Numbered from the stretch's first letter, positions 6,948 through 14,014 are shown. The stretch is 16,867 bases of DNA from an uncultured Clostridia bacterium (GCA_934230325.1 CAKQEP010000016.1:1-16867), one strand, 5' to 3'. The notes: generated from the letters alone by a model not told the origin. Numbers and translations are program-made.

Positions 6948-6976
6948 ATTATACCATTTTTAAGCCCTTATGTCAA
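6948..6976 (-). promoter_or_regulatory. Consensus promoter of the birA-bioY-thiN operon
   Basis: Minus-strand TTGACA (6976-6971), 17-bp spacer ending TGG, TATAAT (6953-6948): a full consensus promoter with extended -10. Ten bases separate it from the birA ATG. Confidence 0.85.
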
Positions 6977-7067
6977 CAATATGCCGAGAATTGTCCATTA
7001 TTTTCGCCTAAAAACTCTCAGTTTGGTGTAAAAATGATAAAAATTGCAAAATTTGCCCTTATAACGA

Positions 7068-7095
7068 TTGACAAAATGCAACAATATTATATAAT
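7068..7095 (+). promoter_or_regulatory. Promoter of the polyamine-uptake operon
   Basis: TTGACA (7068-7073), 16-bp spacer, TATAAT (7090-7095). The expected start near 7102 abuts the operator dyads, so a bound repressor would block the promoter or early elongation. The leader is about 70 nt. Confidence 0.8.
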
Positions 7096-7102
7096 TAGTT
7101 TC

Positions 7103-7143
7103 GGTTTAGCAATAATTAACCAAAAGTTTAATTTTGCTAAACT
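7103..7143. promoter_or_regulatory. Paired 19-bp operator dyads before the XRE regulator
   Basis: Dyad one is GGTTTA-GCAATAA-TTAACC (7103-7121, one mismatch) and dyad two is AGTTTA-ATTTTGC-TAAACT (7125-7143, perfect). Their centres, 7112 and 7134, are 22 bp apart, about two helical turns. The two dyads are themselves mirror images: GTTTAGCAA (7104-7112) and TTGCTAAAC (7134-7142) form an outer inverted repeat. The location just after the promoter and before an XRE gene suggests autorepression. In RNA the outer repeat could instead form a 5' hairpin with an eight-base loop. Confidence 0.6.
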
Positions 7144-7170
7144 TTTACTATCTGTTTCAGGTGATTTTTT

Positions 7171-7704
7171 ATGGAGTTGGGAAGCAAGATAAAACGATTA
7201 CGCCAAAAGGCAGACCTCACGCAGGAAGAGTTGGCGGACAGGTGCGAGTTGACCAAAGGTTATATCTCGCAGTTGGAAAACGATAACACCAGCCCGAGCA
7301 TCGCTACGTTGGAAGATATAGTCAACGCGCTCGGCACGACTCTCGGAGATTTGTTTGCCGACGGCGACGACGAAGCGGTCGTTTTTAAAGCGGAAGACTG
7401 TTGCGTAAAATCGGCGGACGGTTACTACACTACGTGGCTTATTAGCAACAGCACGATAAACGCGATGGAACCCGTTTTGACGGAAATTTTACCAAACGGC
7501 AGTACCGACCAAGATTCCCCCCATCAAGGCGAGGAATTCGGATACGTTTTGGAAGGCAAGATTTGCGTGGTTATCGGCAAAAAAAAGTATCACTGCAAAA
7601 AGGGAGACAGTTTTTACTTTACTGCGGACAAGACGCATTATCTCGTCAATCCGACAAACAAAAGCGCAAAAGTACTTTGGGTGTCAAGCCCGCCAAATTT
7701 TTAG
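7171..7704 (+). CDS. XRE-family regulator with C-terminal cupin domain
   Basis: Likely transcriptional regulator of the polyamine operon it heads. Residues 5-60 form a lambda-repressor-type helix-turn-helix (IKRLRQKADLTQEELADRC, then TKGYISQLENDNTSPSIATL). After a linker, residues 110-175 form a small cupin barrel with HQGEEFGYVLEGK, a lysine-rich turn, KGDSFYF and a histidine in DKTHYLVNP. XRE-cupin proteins such as PuuR sense small ligands in the barrel; a polyamine ligand here is inferred from context. The 177-residue length is normal. Ribosome site AGGTGA lies 6 bases before ATG. The stop is 13 bases before potA, so regulator and transporter are co-transcribed, and the dyads just upstream are the probable autoregulatory site. 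Confidence 0.9.
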   Translation: MELGSKIKRLRQKADLTQEELADRCELTKGYISQLENDNTSPSIATLEDIVNALGTTLGDLFADGDDEAVVFKAEDCCVKSADGYYTTWLISNSTINAMEPVLTEILPNGSTDQDSPHQGEEFGYVLEGKICVVIGKKKYHCKKGDSFYFTADKTHYLVNPTNKSAKVLWVSSPPNF

Positions 7705-7717
7705 AGAGGACAAACGA

Positions 7718-9205
7718 ATGGCAAACGCAAACAACAATATTCTGCAATTAAAAAACATTACAAAAACCTTTGAAGACGGCAAAAAAGCCGTAAAAAACAT
7801 CAGCCTTAACATTAAAAAAGGCGAGTTTGTCACTCTTTTAGGTCCTTCGGGCTGCGGCAAAACAACTACTTTGCGTATGATTGCGGGGTTTGAAATGCCC
7901 GACGAAGACGGCGGTCAAATACTTTTTAACGGTGAGGACATAACAAAAGAGCCGCCTTTTAAGCGCGCTCTCAACACGGTTTTTCAGCGGTACGCGCTGT
8001 TTCCGCATCTCAACGTATTCAACAACGTGGCTTTTGGGCTTAAGCTCAAGTTTGTGTCGGACGGCGAGTCCGTTGACAAAAACGGCGACACGGTAGAAAC
8101 TTTTCGCAAACTCACAAAGCAGGAAATCGAGCAGAAAGTAAACAACGCGCTCAAAATGGTAGACCTCGAAGACTACGGTCACCGCAACGTCAACAGTTTG
8201 TCGGGCGGTCAGATGCAAAGGGTAGCAATAGCGAGAGCGTTGGTAAACGAGCCCAAAATTCTTTTGTTGGACGAGCCGTTGGGCGCGTTGGACTTAAAGA
8301 TGCGCAAAGACATGCAGATAGAACTCATGCAGATGCACAAAAAACTCGGCATAACATTTATTTACGTCACGCACGACCAAGAAGAAGCGTTGACAATGTC
8401 CGACACTATCGTCATTATGCGCGACGGCGTTATTCAGCAGATTGCGACGCCGCAAAAGATTTACGACGAACCCGCCAACGCATTTGTTGCGGACTTTGTG
8501 GGAGAAAGCAACATTTATTCCGGAGTAATGAAATGCGATTTTTGCGTGGAAGTGTTGCAAAGGCAAATCGAGTGCGTGGACAAAGGCTTTAAACGCAACG
8601 AACCCGTAGACGTTATTATCCGTCCCGAAGACGTAGAAATTTTGTCCGCAGACGACTCAAAAGCGTTGTTTACCGCCATCGTCACGAGCGCGGTGTTTAA
8701 AGGCGACCACTACCAAATTACGGCGGAAACGACCGACGACGAACACAACGAAATTCTTATTCACAACAATATAAACAATATTAAGACGGGCGACGAGATA
8801 GGCGTATACGTTAAGCCTTTTGACCTGCACATAATGCACAAAAACCGTATAATAAACGAATTGAATACGGAAATGATAGAAGAAAACACGGTAAATATTT
8901 GCGGCGGAAAGTTCCCCTGCTTTGCCGACCTTCCCGCAGGCACTCCCGTCAAAGTTTCCGTCGATTTTGACGACGTTATCGTCACCGACGACGAGGAAGA
9001 CGGAATAATCGGCGGTACGGTGATAAACAGCATTTACAAGGGTAGTTACTATCAATGCATTATAAGGACCGACGAAGGTTTTGACTTTTTTGTCGATACG
9101 GAAGACGACTGGCTCAAAGACGACAGAGTCGGGTTGTCCGTCGCTCCCGAAAAAATCATAATAGAAAAAAGAGAAATAGTGACGGAGGCGGACGATGCAA
9201 ACTAA
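7718..9205 (+). CDS. potA: Spermidine/putrescine ABC transporter ATP-binding protein, extended
   Basis: Cytosolic ATPase of the polyamine importer. It has Walker A GPSGCGKTT (42-50), Q-loop Q90 in TVFQRYALFPH, signature LSGGQ (161-165), Walker B ILLLDEP (181-187) and switch H219 in YVTHDQEEA. At 495 residues it is well over the 350-380 usual for PotA. Part of the excess is an insertion after FGLKLK (about residues 111-132) in the helical domain. Most is a C-terminal half with two TOBE-like modules: the first about 266-368 and the second about 385-485. They share the patterns PVDVIIRPEDV / PVKVSVDFDDV and VxSxxxKGxxYQ (TSAVFKGDHYQ, NSIYKGSYYQ), which indicates an internal duplication. Ribosome site GAGAGG is 8 bases before ATG; the end overlaps potB by 11 bases. 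Confidence 0.93.
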   Translation: MANANNNILQLKNITKTFEDGKKAVKNISLNIKKGEFVTLLGPSGCGKTTTLRMIAGFEMPDEDGGQILFNGEDITKEPPFKRALNTVFQRYALFPHLNVFNNVAFGLKLKFVSDGESVDKNGDTVETFRKLTKQEIEQKVNNALKMVDLEDYGHRNVNSLSGGQMQRVAIARALVNEPKILLLDEPLGALDLKMRKDMQIELMQMHKKLGITFIYVTHDQEEALTMSDTIVIMRDGVIQQIATPQKIYDEPANAFVADFVGESNIYSGVMKCDFCVEVLQRQIECVDKGFKRNEPVDVIIRPEDVEILSADDSKALFTAIVTSAVFKGDHYQITAETTDDEHNEILIHNNINNIKTGDEIGVYVKPFDLHIMHKNRIINELNTEMIEENTVNICGGKFPCFADLPAGTPVKVSVDFDDVIVTDDEEDGIIGGTVINSIYKGSYYQCIIRTDEGFDFFVDTEDDWLKDDRVGLSVAPEKIIIEKREIVTEADDAN

Positions 9206-10043
9206 AAAAATACAAAATTCGGGCGGCTCGCCGCAGTACGAATCGTCAAAAATTAAAAAGCGTTTCCGCTTAAACCGCAAAATATTCAGTTATCCGTATA
9301 TTCTGTTTATGATGCTGTTTGTGGTCGCTCCGCTCGTAATGATACTGGTAAACGCCTTTATCGCGGACGGAAAGTTTTCCTTCCAAAACTTTGCGGCGTT
9401 TTTTACGGAAGGCGCGTCGGTGTCCATACTTTTAAACAGCCTTTTGGTCGGTTTGATAACAACGGTGCTGTGCCTGCTTTTAGGGTATCCCGTCGCTTAT
9501 ATCCTGTCCAAAATGAGTAGCGGAAAAGTTCTCGTTTTGCTCTTTGTTTTGCCTATGTGGGTAAACTTTTTGATGCGTACACTCGCTACTAAAACCATTT
9601 TTGAAAGTTTGGGTATTCCGCTGGGTATGGGAACGGTTATTTTTGGTATGGTGTACAACTATCTGCCCTTTATGATTCTTCCGTTGCACACGACGCTGTC
9701 CAACATCGACAAAAGTTATGCGGAAGCGGCGCGGGACTTGGGCGCAGACGAAACGACGGTTTTTATCAAAATAATACTTCCGCTGTCGCTACCCGGTATA
9801 ATAAGCGGCATAACGATGGTGTTTATCCCTACGATAAGTACCTTTGCAATTAGCGAGTTTTTGTCAAACAATACGATAAAATTGTTTGGCGATAGCATAT
9901 TTCTCAAGTTCAACAACGACGGAACGTGGGGCGTGGGCAGCGTTATGAGCATAATTATGCTCGCTCTCGTCCTTATCAGCAACTGGCTTATCGCCAAATT
10001 TTCCGGAAACAAAACAAGCGAGGTTAAAAAGAGTTTATGGTAA
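9195..10043 (+). CDS. potB: Spermidine/putrescine ABC transporter permease PotB
   Basis: One of two membrane channel subunits of the polyamine importer. The 282-residue protein has a basic N-terminal tail of about 33 residues and six hydrophobic helices, beginning with YPYILFMMLFVVAPLVMILV. The ATPase-docking EAA loop is clear: YAEAARDLGADETTVFIKIILPLSLPGIISG (about 175-205). The start ATG lies inside the potA end (11-base overlap) with GGAGG 6 bases before it. The stop overlaps potC by 7 bases. Such overlaps imply translational coupling and matched subunit amounts. Confidence 0.93.
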   Translation: MQTKKIQNSGGSPQYESSKIKKRFRLNRKIFSYPYILFMMLFVVAPLVMILVNAFIADGKFSFQNFAAFFTEGASVSILLNSLLVGLITTVLCLLLGYPVAYILSKMSSGKVLVLLFVLPMWVNFLMRTLATKTIFESLGIPLGMGTVIFGMVYNYLPFMILPLHTTLSNIDKSYAEAARDLGADETTVFIKIILPLSLPGIISGITMVFIPTISTFAISEFLSNNTIKLFGDSIFLKFNNDGTWGVGSVMSIIMLALVLISNWLIAKFSGNKTSEVKKSLW

Positions 10044-10858
10044 AAAAGAATTTTGCAAAAGCAATAAGTTGGGGTTACCTCGCCGTCGTTTTGGTGTTGC
10101 TTTACGCCCCTATCATTTGCATAATACTGTTTTCGTTTTTTAATACAAGTCGATTCAGTTTTGCCAACGGGTTCAGTTTTGAAGCGTACGTCGCTATATT
10201 TAAAAGCGCAAAAGCGGGAGAACTGTGGCGCGCCGTAGGCAATACCGCCCTCATCGCCGTCGTGTCGGCAATAGTAAGTACGGCGTTGGGCACTTTTTCC
10301 GCAATAGGAATATTCAATCTCGGCAGACGTACAAAACGTATCGTCGAGGACGTAAACCAACTTCCCGTCATAAATAGCGAAATAGTAATGGCTGTGTCCT
10401 TTATGGTGTTTTTTAGTACGTTAGGGTTTCCCGAAGGGTATCTGCGCCTGTTTATCGCGCACATCGCCTTTTGTACGCCTTACGTCGTACTTAACGTTAT
10501 GCCGCAACTCACGCAGATGGACCCCAACGTTTACGAAGCGGCTCTCGATCTCGGCGCAACGCCTACTCAAGCGTTGTTTAAAGTTATGTTGCCGATGCTC
10601 CGTCCGGGTATTGTCAGCGGGTTTGTGTTGAGCCTGACGCTTTCTATGGACGACTTTATTATCACGCAGATAAACAAAGGCACAAACACGGGGATAGAAA
10701 CGCTGTCCACTTTCATTTATTCCGACGTGCGCGTCAAGGGTATGGAACCGTTTTGGTTTGCCGTGTTCAGCATAATATTTGTGGTTATCCTTACCGTTTT
10801 ACTGGTAATGAATTTAAAAAAATCAACAAAAAAGGAGAAAGAAAATGAAAAAGTTTAA
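10037..10858 (+). CDS. potC: Spermidine/putrescine ABC transporter permease PotC
   Basis: Second channel subunit. The 273-residue protein has six hydrophobic helices, the first being YLAVVLVLLYAPIICIILFSFF. Its EAA loop reads YEAALDLGATPTQALFKVMLPMLRPGIVSG (about 170-200), and the PotC-typical SLTLSMDDFIITQ follows. It overlaps potB by 7 bases and potD by 14 bases. The C-terminus is a lysine-rich tail partly encoded within the overlap with the potD ribosome site and start. The start region has only a modest purine site (AAGAG, 3 bases before ATG), consistent with coupled translation from potB. Confidence 0.93.
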   Translation: MVKKNFAKAISWGYLAVVLVLLYAPIICIILFSFFNTSRFSFANGFSFEAYVAIFKSAKAGELWRAVGNTALIAVVSAIVSTALGTFSAIGIFNLGRRTKRIVEDVNQLPVINSEIVMAVSFMVFFSTLGFPEGYLRLFIAHIAFCTPYVVLNVMPQLTQMDPNVYEAALDLGATPTQALFKVMLPMLRPGIVSGFVLSLTLSMDDFIITQINKGTNTGIETLSTFIYSDVRVKGMEPFWFAVFSIIFVVILTVLLVMNLKKSTKKEKENEKV

Positions 10859-12191
10859 ATCGGTATGTTTACTCTTGGCTCTCATCGTCGCAGTCTGCTG
10901 CTTGAGTACGGTTTTTTCCGCTTACACAAAATATGACGAAACCGTCATCGTGTACAACTGGGAAGACTATATTTACAGCAAAAGCGACCTTCAAAACGAC
11001 TTTAACGAGTATTATAAGGCAAAAACGGGCAAAACTTGCAAAGTTCAGTACAGCACCTTTGATACCAACGAAACAATGCTCAACAAGTTGCTCAACAGCA
11101 ACACTAAAGTCGACCTTATCTGCCCAAGCGAGTACGCTATCCAAAAACTTTTGGACAACGGAAAACTTCAAAAAATCGACCAAGCCAACATTAGCACTAT
11201 GAGCAACGTCAACCCCGAAATTTACTCGAAAGTCAGAGAAGTTTACGCCGACTACAAAGTCAACGGCGTAAATACCGACATAACCGAGTACTTCGTCCCC
11301 TATATGATGGGTACTTTGGGGATTCTTTACAACGCCGACGTTGTGAAGCAAGCCGACATAGATTGCGGTTGGGGACTTCTTTGGAACAAAAACAACAATC
11401 CCGACCTCAAAGGCAAAATATTTATGAAAGACAGCATACGCGACAGTTACGCCGCCGCCGTGCTGTACCTTAAGGAAGAAGGTCGTCTGCCTGCGGGGTA
11501 CGAAACCAAATCTGTCGAGGCTCTCATAAACGATACGTCGGAAGTTATGCTCAAAGCAGTAGAAACCGTGCTTAAAGAACAAAAAGAAAGCGGCTGTTTG
11601 AAAGGGTACGAAGTAGACTTTGGAAAACAGGAAATGATTACCAAAAAAGTGCTTGTAGACCTTGCGTGGAGCGGCGACGCTATGTACGCCATAGAAGAAG
11701 CAAAAGCCGTCGGCGTAAATCTCGATTACTTTGTGCCTAAATCGGGCGGAAACATTTGGTTTGACGGTTGGGTTATTCCTACCGTCGCAAAAAACGTCAA
11801 AGCCGCAAACTGCATGATAGAGTTTTTAAATCAGCCCGAAATTGCCGCCAAAAATATGCTCGAAATAGGCTATACCAGCGCAGTTGACAAAACGGTGCTT
11901 GCCGCCGACGCAAAAGTCGAGCAGTTGCTTGCAGAAAACGAATACGACAAAACGGAGTTTTTTGCTTACGAAGTGCGCTATCCCGACTACTCCGACGATA
12001 CTTTGGGCGTCATGAAAGACTTTGGCGACCGCAACGCCGCAGTTACCACTATGTGGGAAGGTATTTTGGGTAGCGACACAGACCTCACCGTGCTTTGGGT
12101 GATTGTAGGTATCGTTGCGGCAGGCGGCGCTGCTTTCGGCATCGCGTACGCAGTAAAACACAACAAACGCAAAGTGGTAAAAAAGAAGTAA
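10845..12191 (+). CDS. potD: Spermidine/putrescine-binding protein PotD with C-terminal membrane anchor
   Basis: Extracellular polyamine receptor that delivers substrate to PotBC. The 448-residue protein has a Sec-type N-terminus (basic MKKFKS, hydrophobic 7-24, possible cleavage near residue 25) and the PotD hallmark YNWEDYI (37-43). Later it carries LAWSGDAMYAIEEA, GGNIWFDGWVIP and the ANCMIEFLNQPEIAA segment. The hydrophobic stretch contains CC (18-19) but no good lipobox, because valine precedes C18. Instead residues 415-437 form a strong membrane helix (TVLWVIVGIVAAGGAAFGIA) followed by a basic tail KHNKRKVVKKK. This predicts a protein held in the membrane at its C-terminus with its domain outside. 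Ribosome site AAGGAG lies 7 bases before ATG, inside potC. Confidence 0.92.
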   Translation: MKKFKSVCLLLALIVAVCCLSTVFSAYTKYDETVIVYNWEDYIYSKSDLQNDFNEYYKAKTGKTCKVQYSTFDTNETMLNKLLNSNTKVDLICPSEYAIQKLLDNGKLQKIDQANISTMSNVNPEIYSKVREVYADYKVNGVNTDITEYFVPYMMGTLGILYNADVVKQADIDCGWGLLWNKNNNPDLKGKIFMKDSIRDSYAAAVLYLKEEGRLPAGYETKSVEALINDTSEVMLKAVETVLKEQKESGCLKGYEVDFGKQEMITKKVLVDLAWSGDAMYAIEEAKAVGVNLDYFVPKSGGNIWFDGWVIPTVAKNVKAANCMIEFLNQPEIAAKNMLEIGYTSAVDKTVLAADAKVEQLLAENEYDKTEFFAYEVRYPDYSDDTLGVMKDFGDRNAAVTTMWEGILGSDTDLTVLWVIVGIVAAGGAAFGIAYAVKHNKRKVVKKK

Positions 12192-12230
12192 AGTTTACTT
12201 TTGCGTCAAAATTTATAATACGTAAATCAA

Positions 12231-12282
12231 AAACCCGCATATTTAAGCCGTTTAAAACCGTACGGCAAAAATATGCGGGTTT
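12231..12282. terminator. Bidirectional terminator between potD and the Crp/Fnr gene
   Basis: A 14-bp outer stem (AAACCCGCATATTT with its exact complement), a symmetric AA/AA internal loop, and a 5-bp inner stem GCCGT/ACGGC. The plus side ends GGGTTTGT and the minus side GGGTTTTTG. It lies 39 bases after potD and about 80 bases after the convergent gene's stop, so it can serve both. Confidence 0.8.
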
Positions 12283-12340
12283 GTAATACACAATAATTTT
12301 TAATCCGTTTTAAAATACGCATGCGCGCATTTTGTTTTAA

Positions 12341-12352
12341 ACCTTTAAAGGT
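12341..12352. repeat. Perfect 12-bp palindrome
   Basis: ACCTTTAAAGGT reads the same on both strands. It lies between the bidirectional terminator and the 3' end of the Crp/Fnr gene, away from any promoter, so a role as operator is not obvious. Confidence 0.4.
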
Positions 12353-12363
12353 CATTATCTCTT

Positions 12364-13056
12364 TCACCCCCCCCCCCGAGCGGAATCGTAACAATACTGT
12401 TTTAGTTTTTCTACGTCTTTAATTATTATCTTGCCCGTTTCGCAGGCAATTACGTTTTCCTGCGTGAGTTTGCGCAACGCTTTACCCACAACTTCTCTCG
12501 AAGAACTTATCGCAACGGCAATTTCTGAATGCGTTACTTTCATTTCTTTAACTTTTAGCAAAATATGCTTTTTTAACAAAAAGTTTGCTACGCGCTTGTC
12601 TACGTTTTCAAACAAAATGTCTTGCAGATTTTCTATCACGTAGGAAAATCTTTCCGCAAGCAATTCGTAAATAAAACTTCGCACTTCTGCGTTGGTTTCT
12701 ATTATCTGCTTGAAAGACTCCACGTCCAACATATAAGCAACCGTTTCGCTCTCAATTATCAACTCCGACTCAAAGGATATGGGAGTCAATACGCATGACG
12801 CCGAAAGTATGCTCATGTCCCCCGCATAAAGAGAAAATAACGTTATCTGGCGGCGGTCTTCACTGTTTAAAAATAAACGAACTTCCCCCTTTTGTATGTA
12901 AAATATTCCAAATCCGTCTTTGTCGTAACACTTTATGCGTTGACCTTTGGGTAGTATCGCGACGATTGCCTTTTGACGTATTTTTTGTACGTCATCGTCC
13001 GTCAGTTTGTCAAAAAAAGGAAGTTCCTTTATTATGTCGCCTGTCAGTTGATACAT
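12364..13056 (-). CDS. Crp/Fnr-family transcriptional regulator
   Basis: DNA-binding regulator with an N-terminal cyclic-nucleotide-binding-like barrel (about residues 10-125: IVAILPKGQRIKCYDKDGFGIFYIQKGEVRLF). A long dimerisation helix follows (about 125-150), then a winged helix-turn-helix (about 150-220; VTHSEIAVAISSSREVVGKALRKLTQENVIACE). The start is chosen at ATG 13056 because GGAGG lies 7 bases before it; a longer frame to 13125 has no ribosome site. This gives 230 residues, the family norm. No cysteine cluster of the Fnr iron-sulfur type is visible, and the ligand is unknown. The last codons (Arg-Gly-Gly-Gly) come from a run of 11 G, so slippage would change or extend the tail. A leader RNA with its own promoter and terminator lies directly upstream. 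Confidence 0.88.
   Translation of the reverse strand: MYQLTGDIIKELPFFDKLTDDDVQKIRQKAIVAILPKGQRIKCYDKDGFGIFYIQKGEVRLFLNSEDRRQITLFSLYAGDMSILSASCVLTPISFESELIIESETVAYMLDVESFKQIIETNAEVRSFIYELLAERFSYVIENLQDILFENVDKRVANFLLKKHILLKVKEMKVTHSEIAVAISSSREVVGKALRKLTQENVIACETGKIIIKDVEKLKQYCYDSARGGG
12367..12377. repeat. Homopolymer run of 11 C (11 G in the gene)
   Basis: Eleven consecutive C on the plus strand, directly before the TGA stop of the Crp/Fnr gene. Losing one G would add about seven residues; gaining one would read on for dozens of codons through the terminator. It is the longest G/C homopolymer I see in the window. Confidence 0.9.
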
Positions 13057-13142
13057 TTTTATCCCTCCTATCCTCGTTGTTTTTGTCCGCCTTATCGTTA
13101 AAGCGGCAAAAATGCGCCGTCGCAATAAAAAAACAAAAAATC

Positions 13143-13289
13143 AAAAAATCGCACGCAAAACACTACTTTTGAGGGTTTTGCATGCGAATCGTAAACCTAA
13201 AACAATTTTTTAATATTATGCCACTTGTCTTGCTGCGTTTCGGGTAGGTTTGCTTTTTGCCTGCTCAAAGCGTAGTGCGTATATGTCTT
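13143..13289 (-). ncRNA. Putative leader RNA or small RNA upstream of the Crp/Fnr gene
   Basis: About 145 nt would be made from the promoter start near 13289 to the T-run after the hairpin at 13149-13187; 90 more bases lead to the Crp/Fnr start. The body is purine-rich and weakly structured (a possible GCTTT/AAAGC stem near its 5' end). It has no ribosome site with a plausible ORF apart from an unsupported six-codon frame inside the terminator stem. It could be an attenuator for the regulator or an independent small RNA. I recognise no Rfam class. Confidence 0.4.
13149..13187 (-). terminator. Strong terminator ahead of the Crp/Fnr gene
   Basis: TCGCA-x-GCAAAAC pairs with GTTTTGC-x-TGCGA (5 plus 7 bp, one mismatch) around a 13-base loop. 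On the minus strand it is followed by TTTTTTGATTTTTTG, a long T-rich tail. Confidence 0.8.
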
Positions 13290-13295
13290 TGTTAT

Positions 13296-13324
13296 AGTAT
13301 AGTGTAAAAACAAGCATTTGTCAA
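13296..13324 (-). promoter_or_regulatory. Consensus promoter for the leader RNA and Crp/Fnr gene
   Basis: Minus-strand TTGACA (13324-13319), 17-bp spacer, TATACT (13301-13296). It lies about 85 bp beyond the stop of the membrane-protein gene and 240 bp before the Crp/Fnr start. Confidence 0.75.
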
Positions 13325-13408
13325 TGGTTTTTTTATGAAGATTATTTTCGCTTTAAATTTTAGGGTTTTGGCGGCGGCTTTTGCACCGTCGGCGGCAGCG
13401 TAAACAAC

Positions 13409-14014
13409 TCAACCGCTGAGTTTGTCCGATTTTGTTCTGTTGAGCAAATAAACGGCAAACAAAAAGAAACTGATATAACTTTGCAGTATCCATTCCCCTA
13501 TTATGCACGTGCCGTATTTTACCAGTAAATAAACGACAAACAATACTACCAAAATAAAACTGCTTGCAAGCGCGCCCGCCGCAGACAAATCTTTTGTAAA
13601 TTCGTCAGCAATAAACAACGACAATGCCGCAAGCAAAAAACCTACGGATACTCTCGCCGTAACGTTGTGCACAACGGACAAAACGGGATATTTGTCGGGC
13701 AAAAAAGGTATCGCAACCGTCACGAGGTAAACAGCCGTTCCGCCGACAAAAAATACGTATAGCAAAATTTTTAAAAATTTGCATAAATGCGTATTTTTAA
13801 CGTTTTTGCAACCCAACCACAGACAATATCCGCTGTACAAAAAAGATATAACCATAAATTGAACGTAGTGACCAAACTTTCCCCCTACGTCCGATAGGCT
13901 GTCGCCAAACAAATCCGCTTGCAATCCGAAAGCAAGTATTATTAACGGTAAAAAAACACAGCCGACAACGCCTACAACGGCGTCAAACTCGACTTTGTTG
14001 TTTTTAAAAAGCAT
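13409..14014 (-). CDS. Unknown integral membrane protein
   Basis: A 201-residue protein with about six hydrophobic segments (near residues 12-32, 50-66, 80-103, 118-136, 146-166 and 174-193). Conserved-looking polar motifs are SLSDVGGKFGH between the first two helices and HNVTARVSVG at the fourth helix. The pattern recalls small membrane families such as DUF998 or Frag1/DRAM-like proteins, but I cannot assign it. GGAG lies about 10 bases before ATG, and a promoter sits 35 bases further up. It appears monocistronic between the Sir2 terminator and the leader RNA of the Crp/Fnr gene. Confidence 0.7.
   Translation of the reverse strand: MLFKNNKVEFDAVVGVVGCVFLPLIILAFGLQADLFGDSLSDVGGKFGHYVQFMVISFLYSGYCLWLGCKNVKNTHLCKFLKILLYVFFVGGTAVYLVTVAIPFLPDKYPVLSVVHNVTARVSVGFLLAALSLFIADEFTKDLSAAGALASSFILVVLFVVYLLVKYGTCIIGEWILQSYISFFLFAVYLLNRTKSDKLSG

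Larger units (their letters stand above)
13057..13408. other. 350-bp gene-free region with a leader RNA
   Basis: No protein gene is visible. The region carries the ribosome site of the Crp/Fnr gene, a small hairpin (CCGCTTT/AAGGCGG, about 13087-13106), a strong minus-strand terminator (13149-13187), a candidate RNA and a consensus minus-strand promoter (13296-13324). The remaining 80 bases to 13408 are the 3' side of the upstream membrane-protein gene, where I find no clear terminator. Confidence 0.65.

Noticed and set aside
8657..9280. 207-codon open frame on the minus strand inside potA
   Set aside because: It is antisense to a well-supported ATPase gene, rich in Val/Phe/Tyr as expected from the complement of the coding frame, and lacks a ribosome site.
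9716..10360. 214-codon minus-strand frame across potB and potC
   Set aside because: It is antisense to two permease genes whose EAA motifs and overlaps are clear.
10869..11582. 237-codon open frame on the minus strand inside potD
   Set aside because: It is a shadow of potD, with a composition of Val/Phe repeats and no ribosome site or family motif.
13057..13125. Longer N-terminus for the Crp/Fnr protein (start at 13125)
   Set aside because: The extra 23 residues are basic, low-complexity and contain the true ribosome site (GGAGG before ATG at 13056).
13200..13289. Partial resemblance of the Crp/Fnr leader (GCAAACC, GAAACGCA) to a c-di-GMP-I riboswitch
   Set aside because: The flanking stems and the GGACGCAAAGCC core do not form, so the likeness is probably chance.
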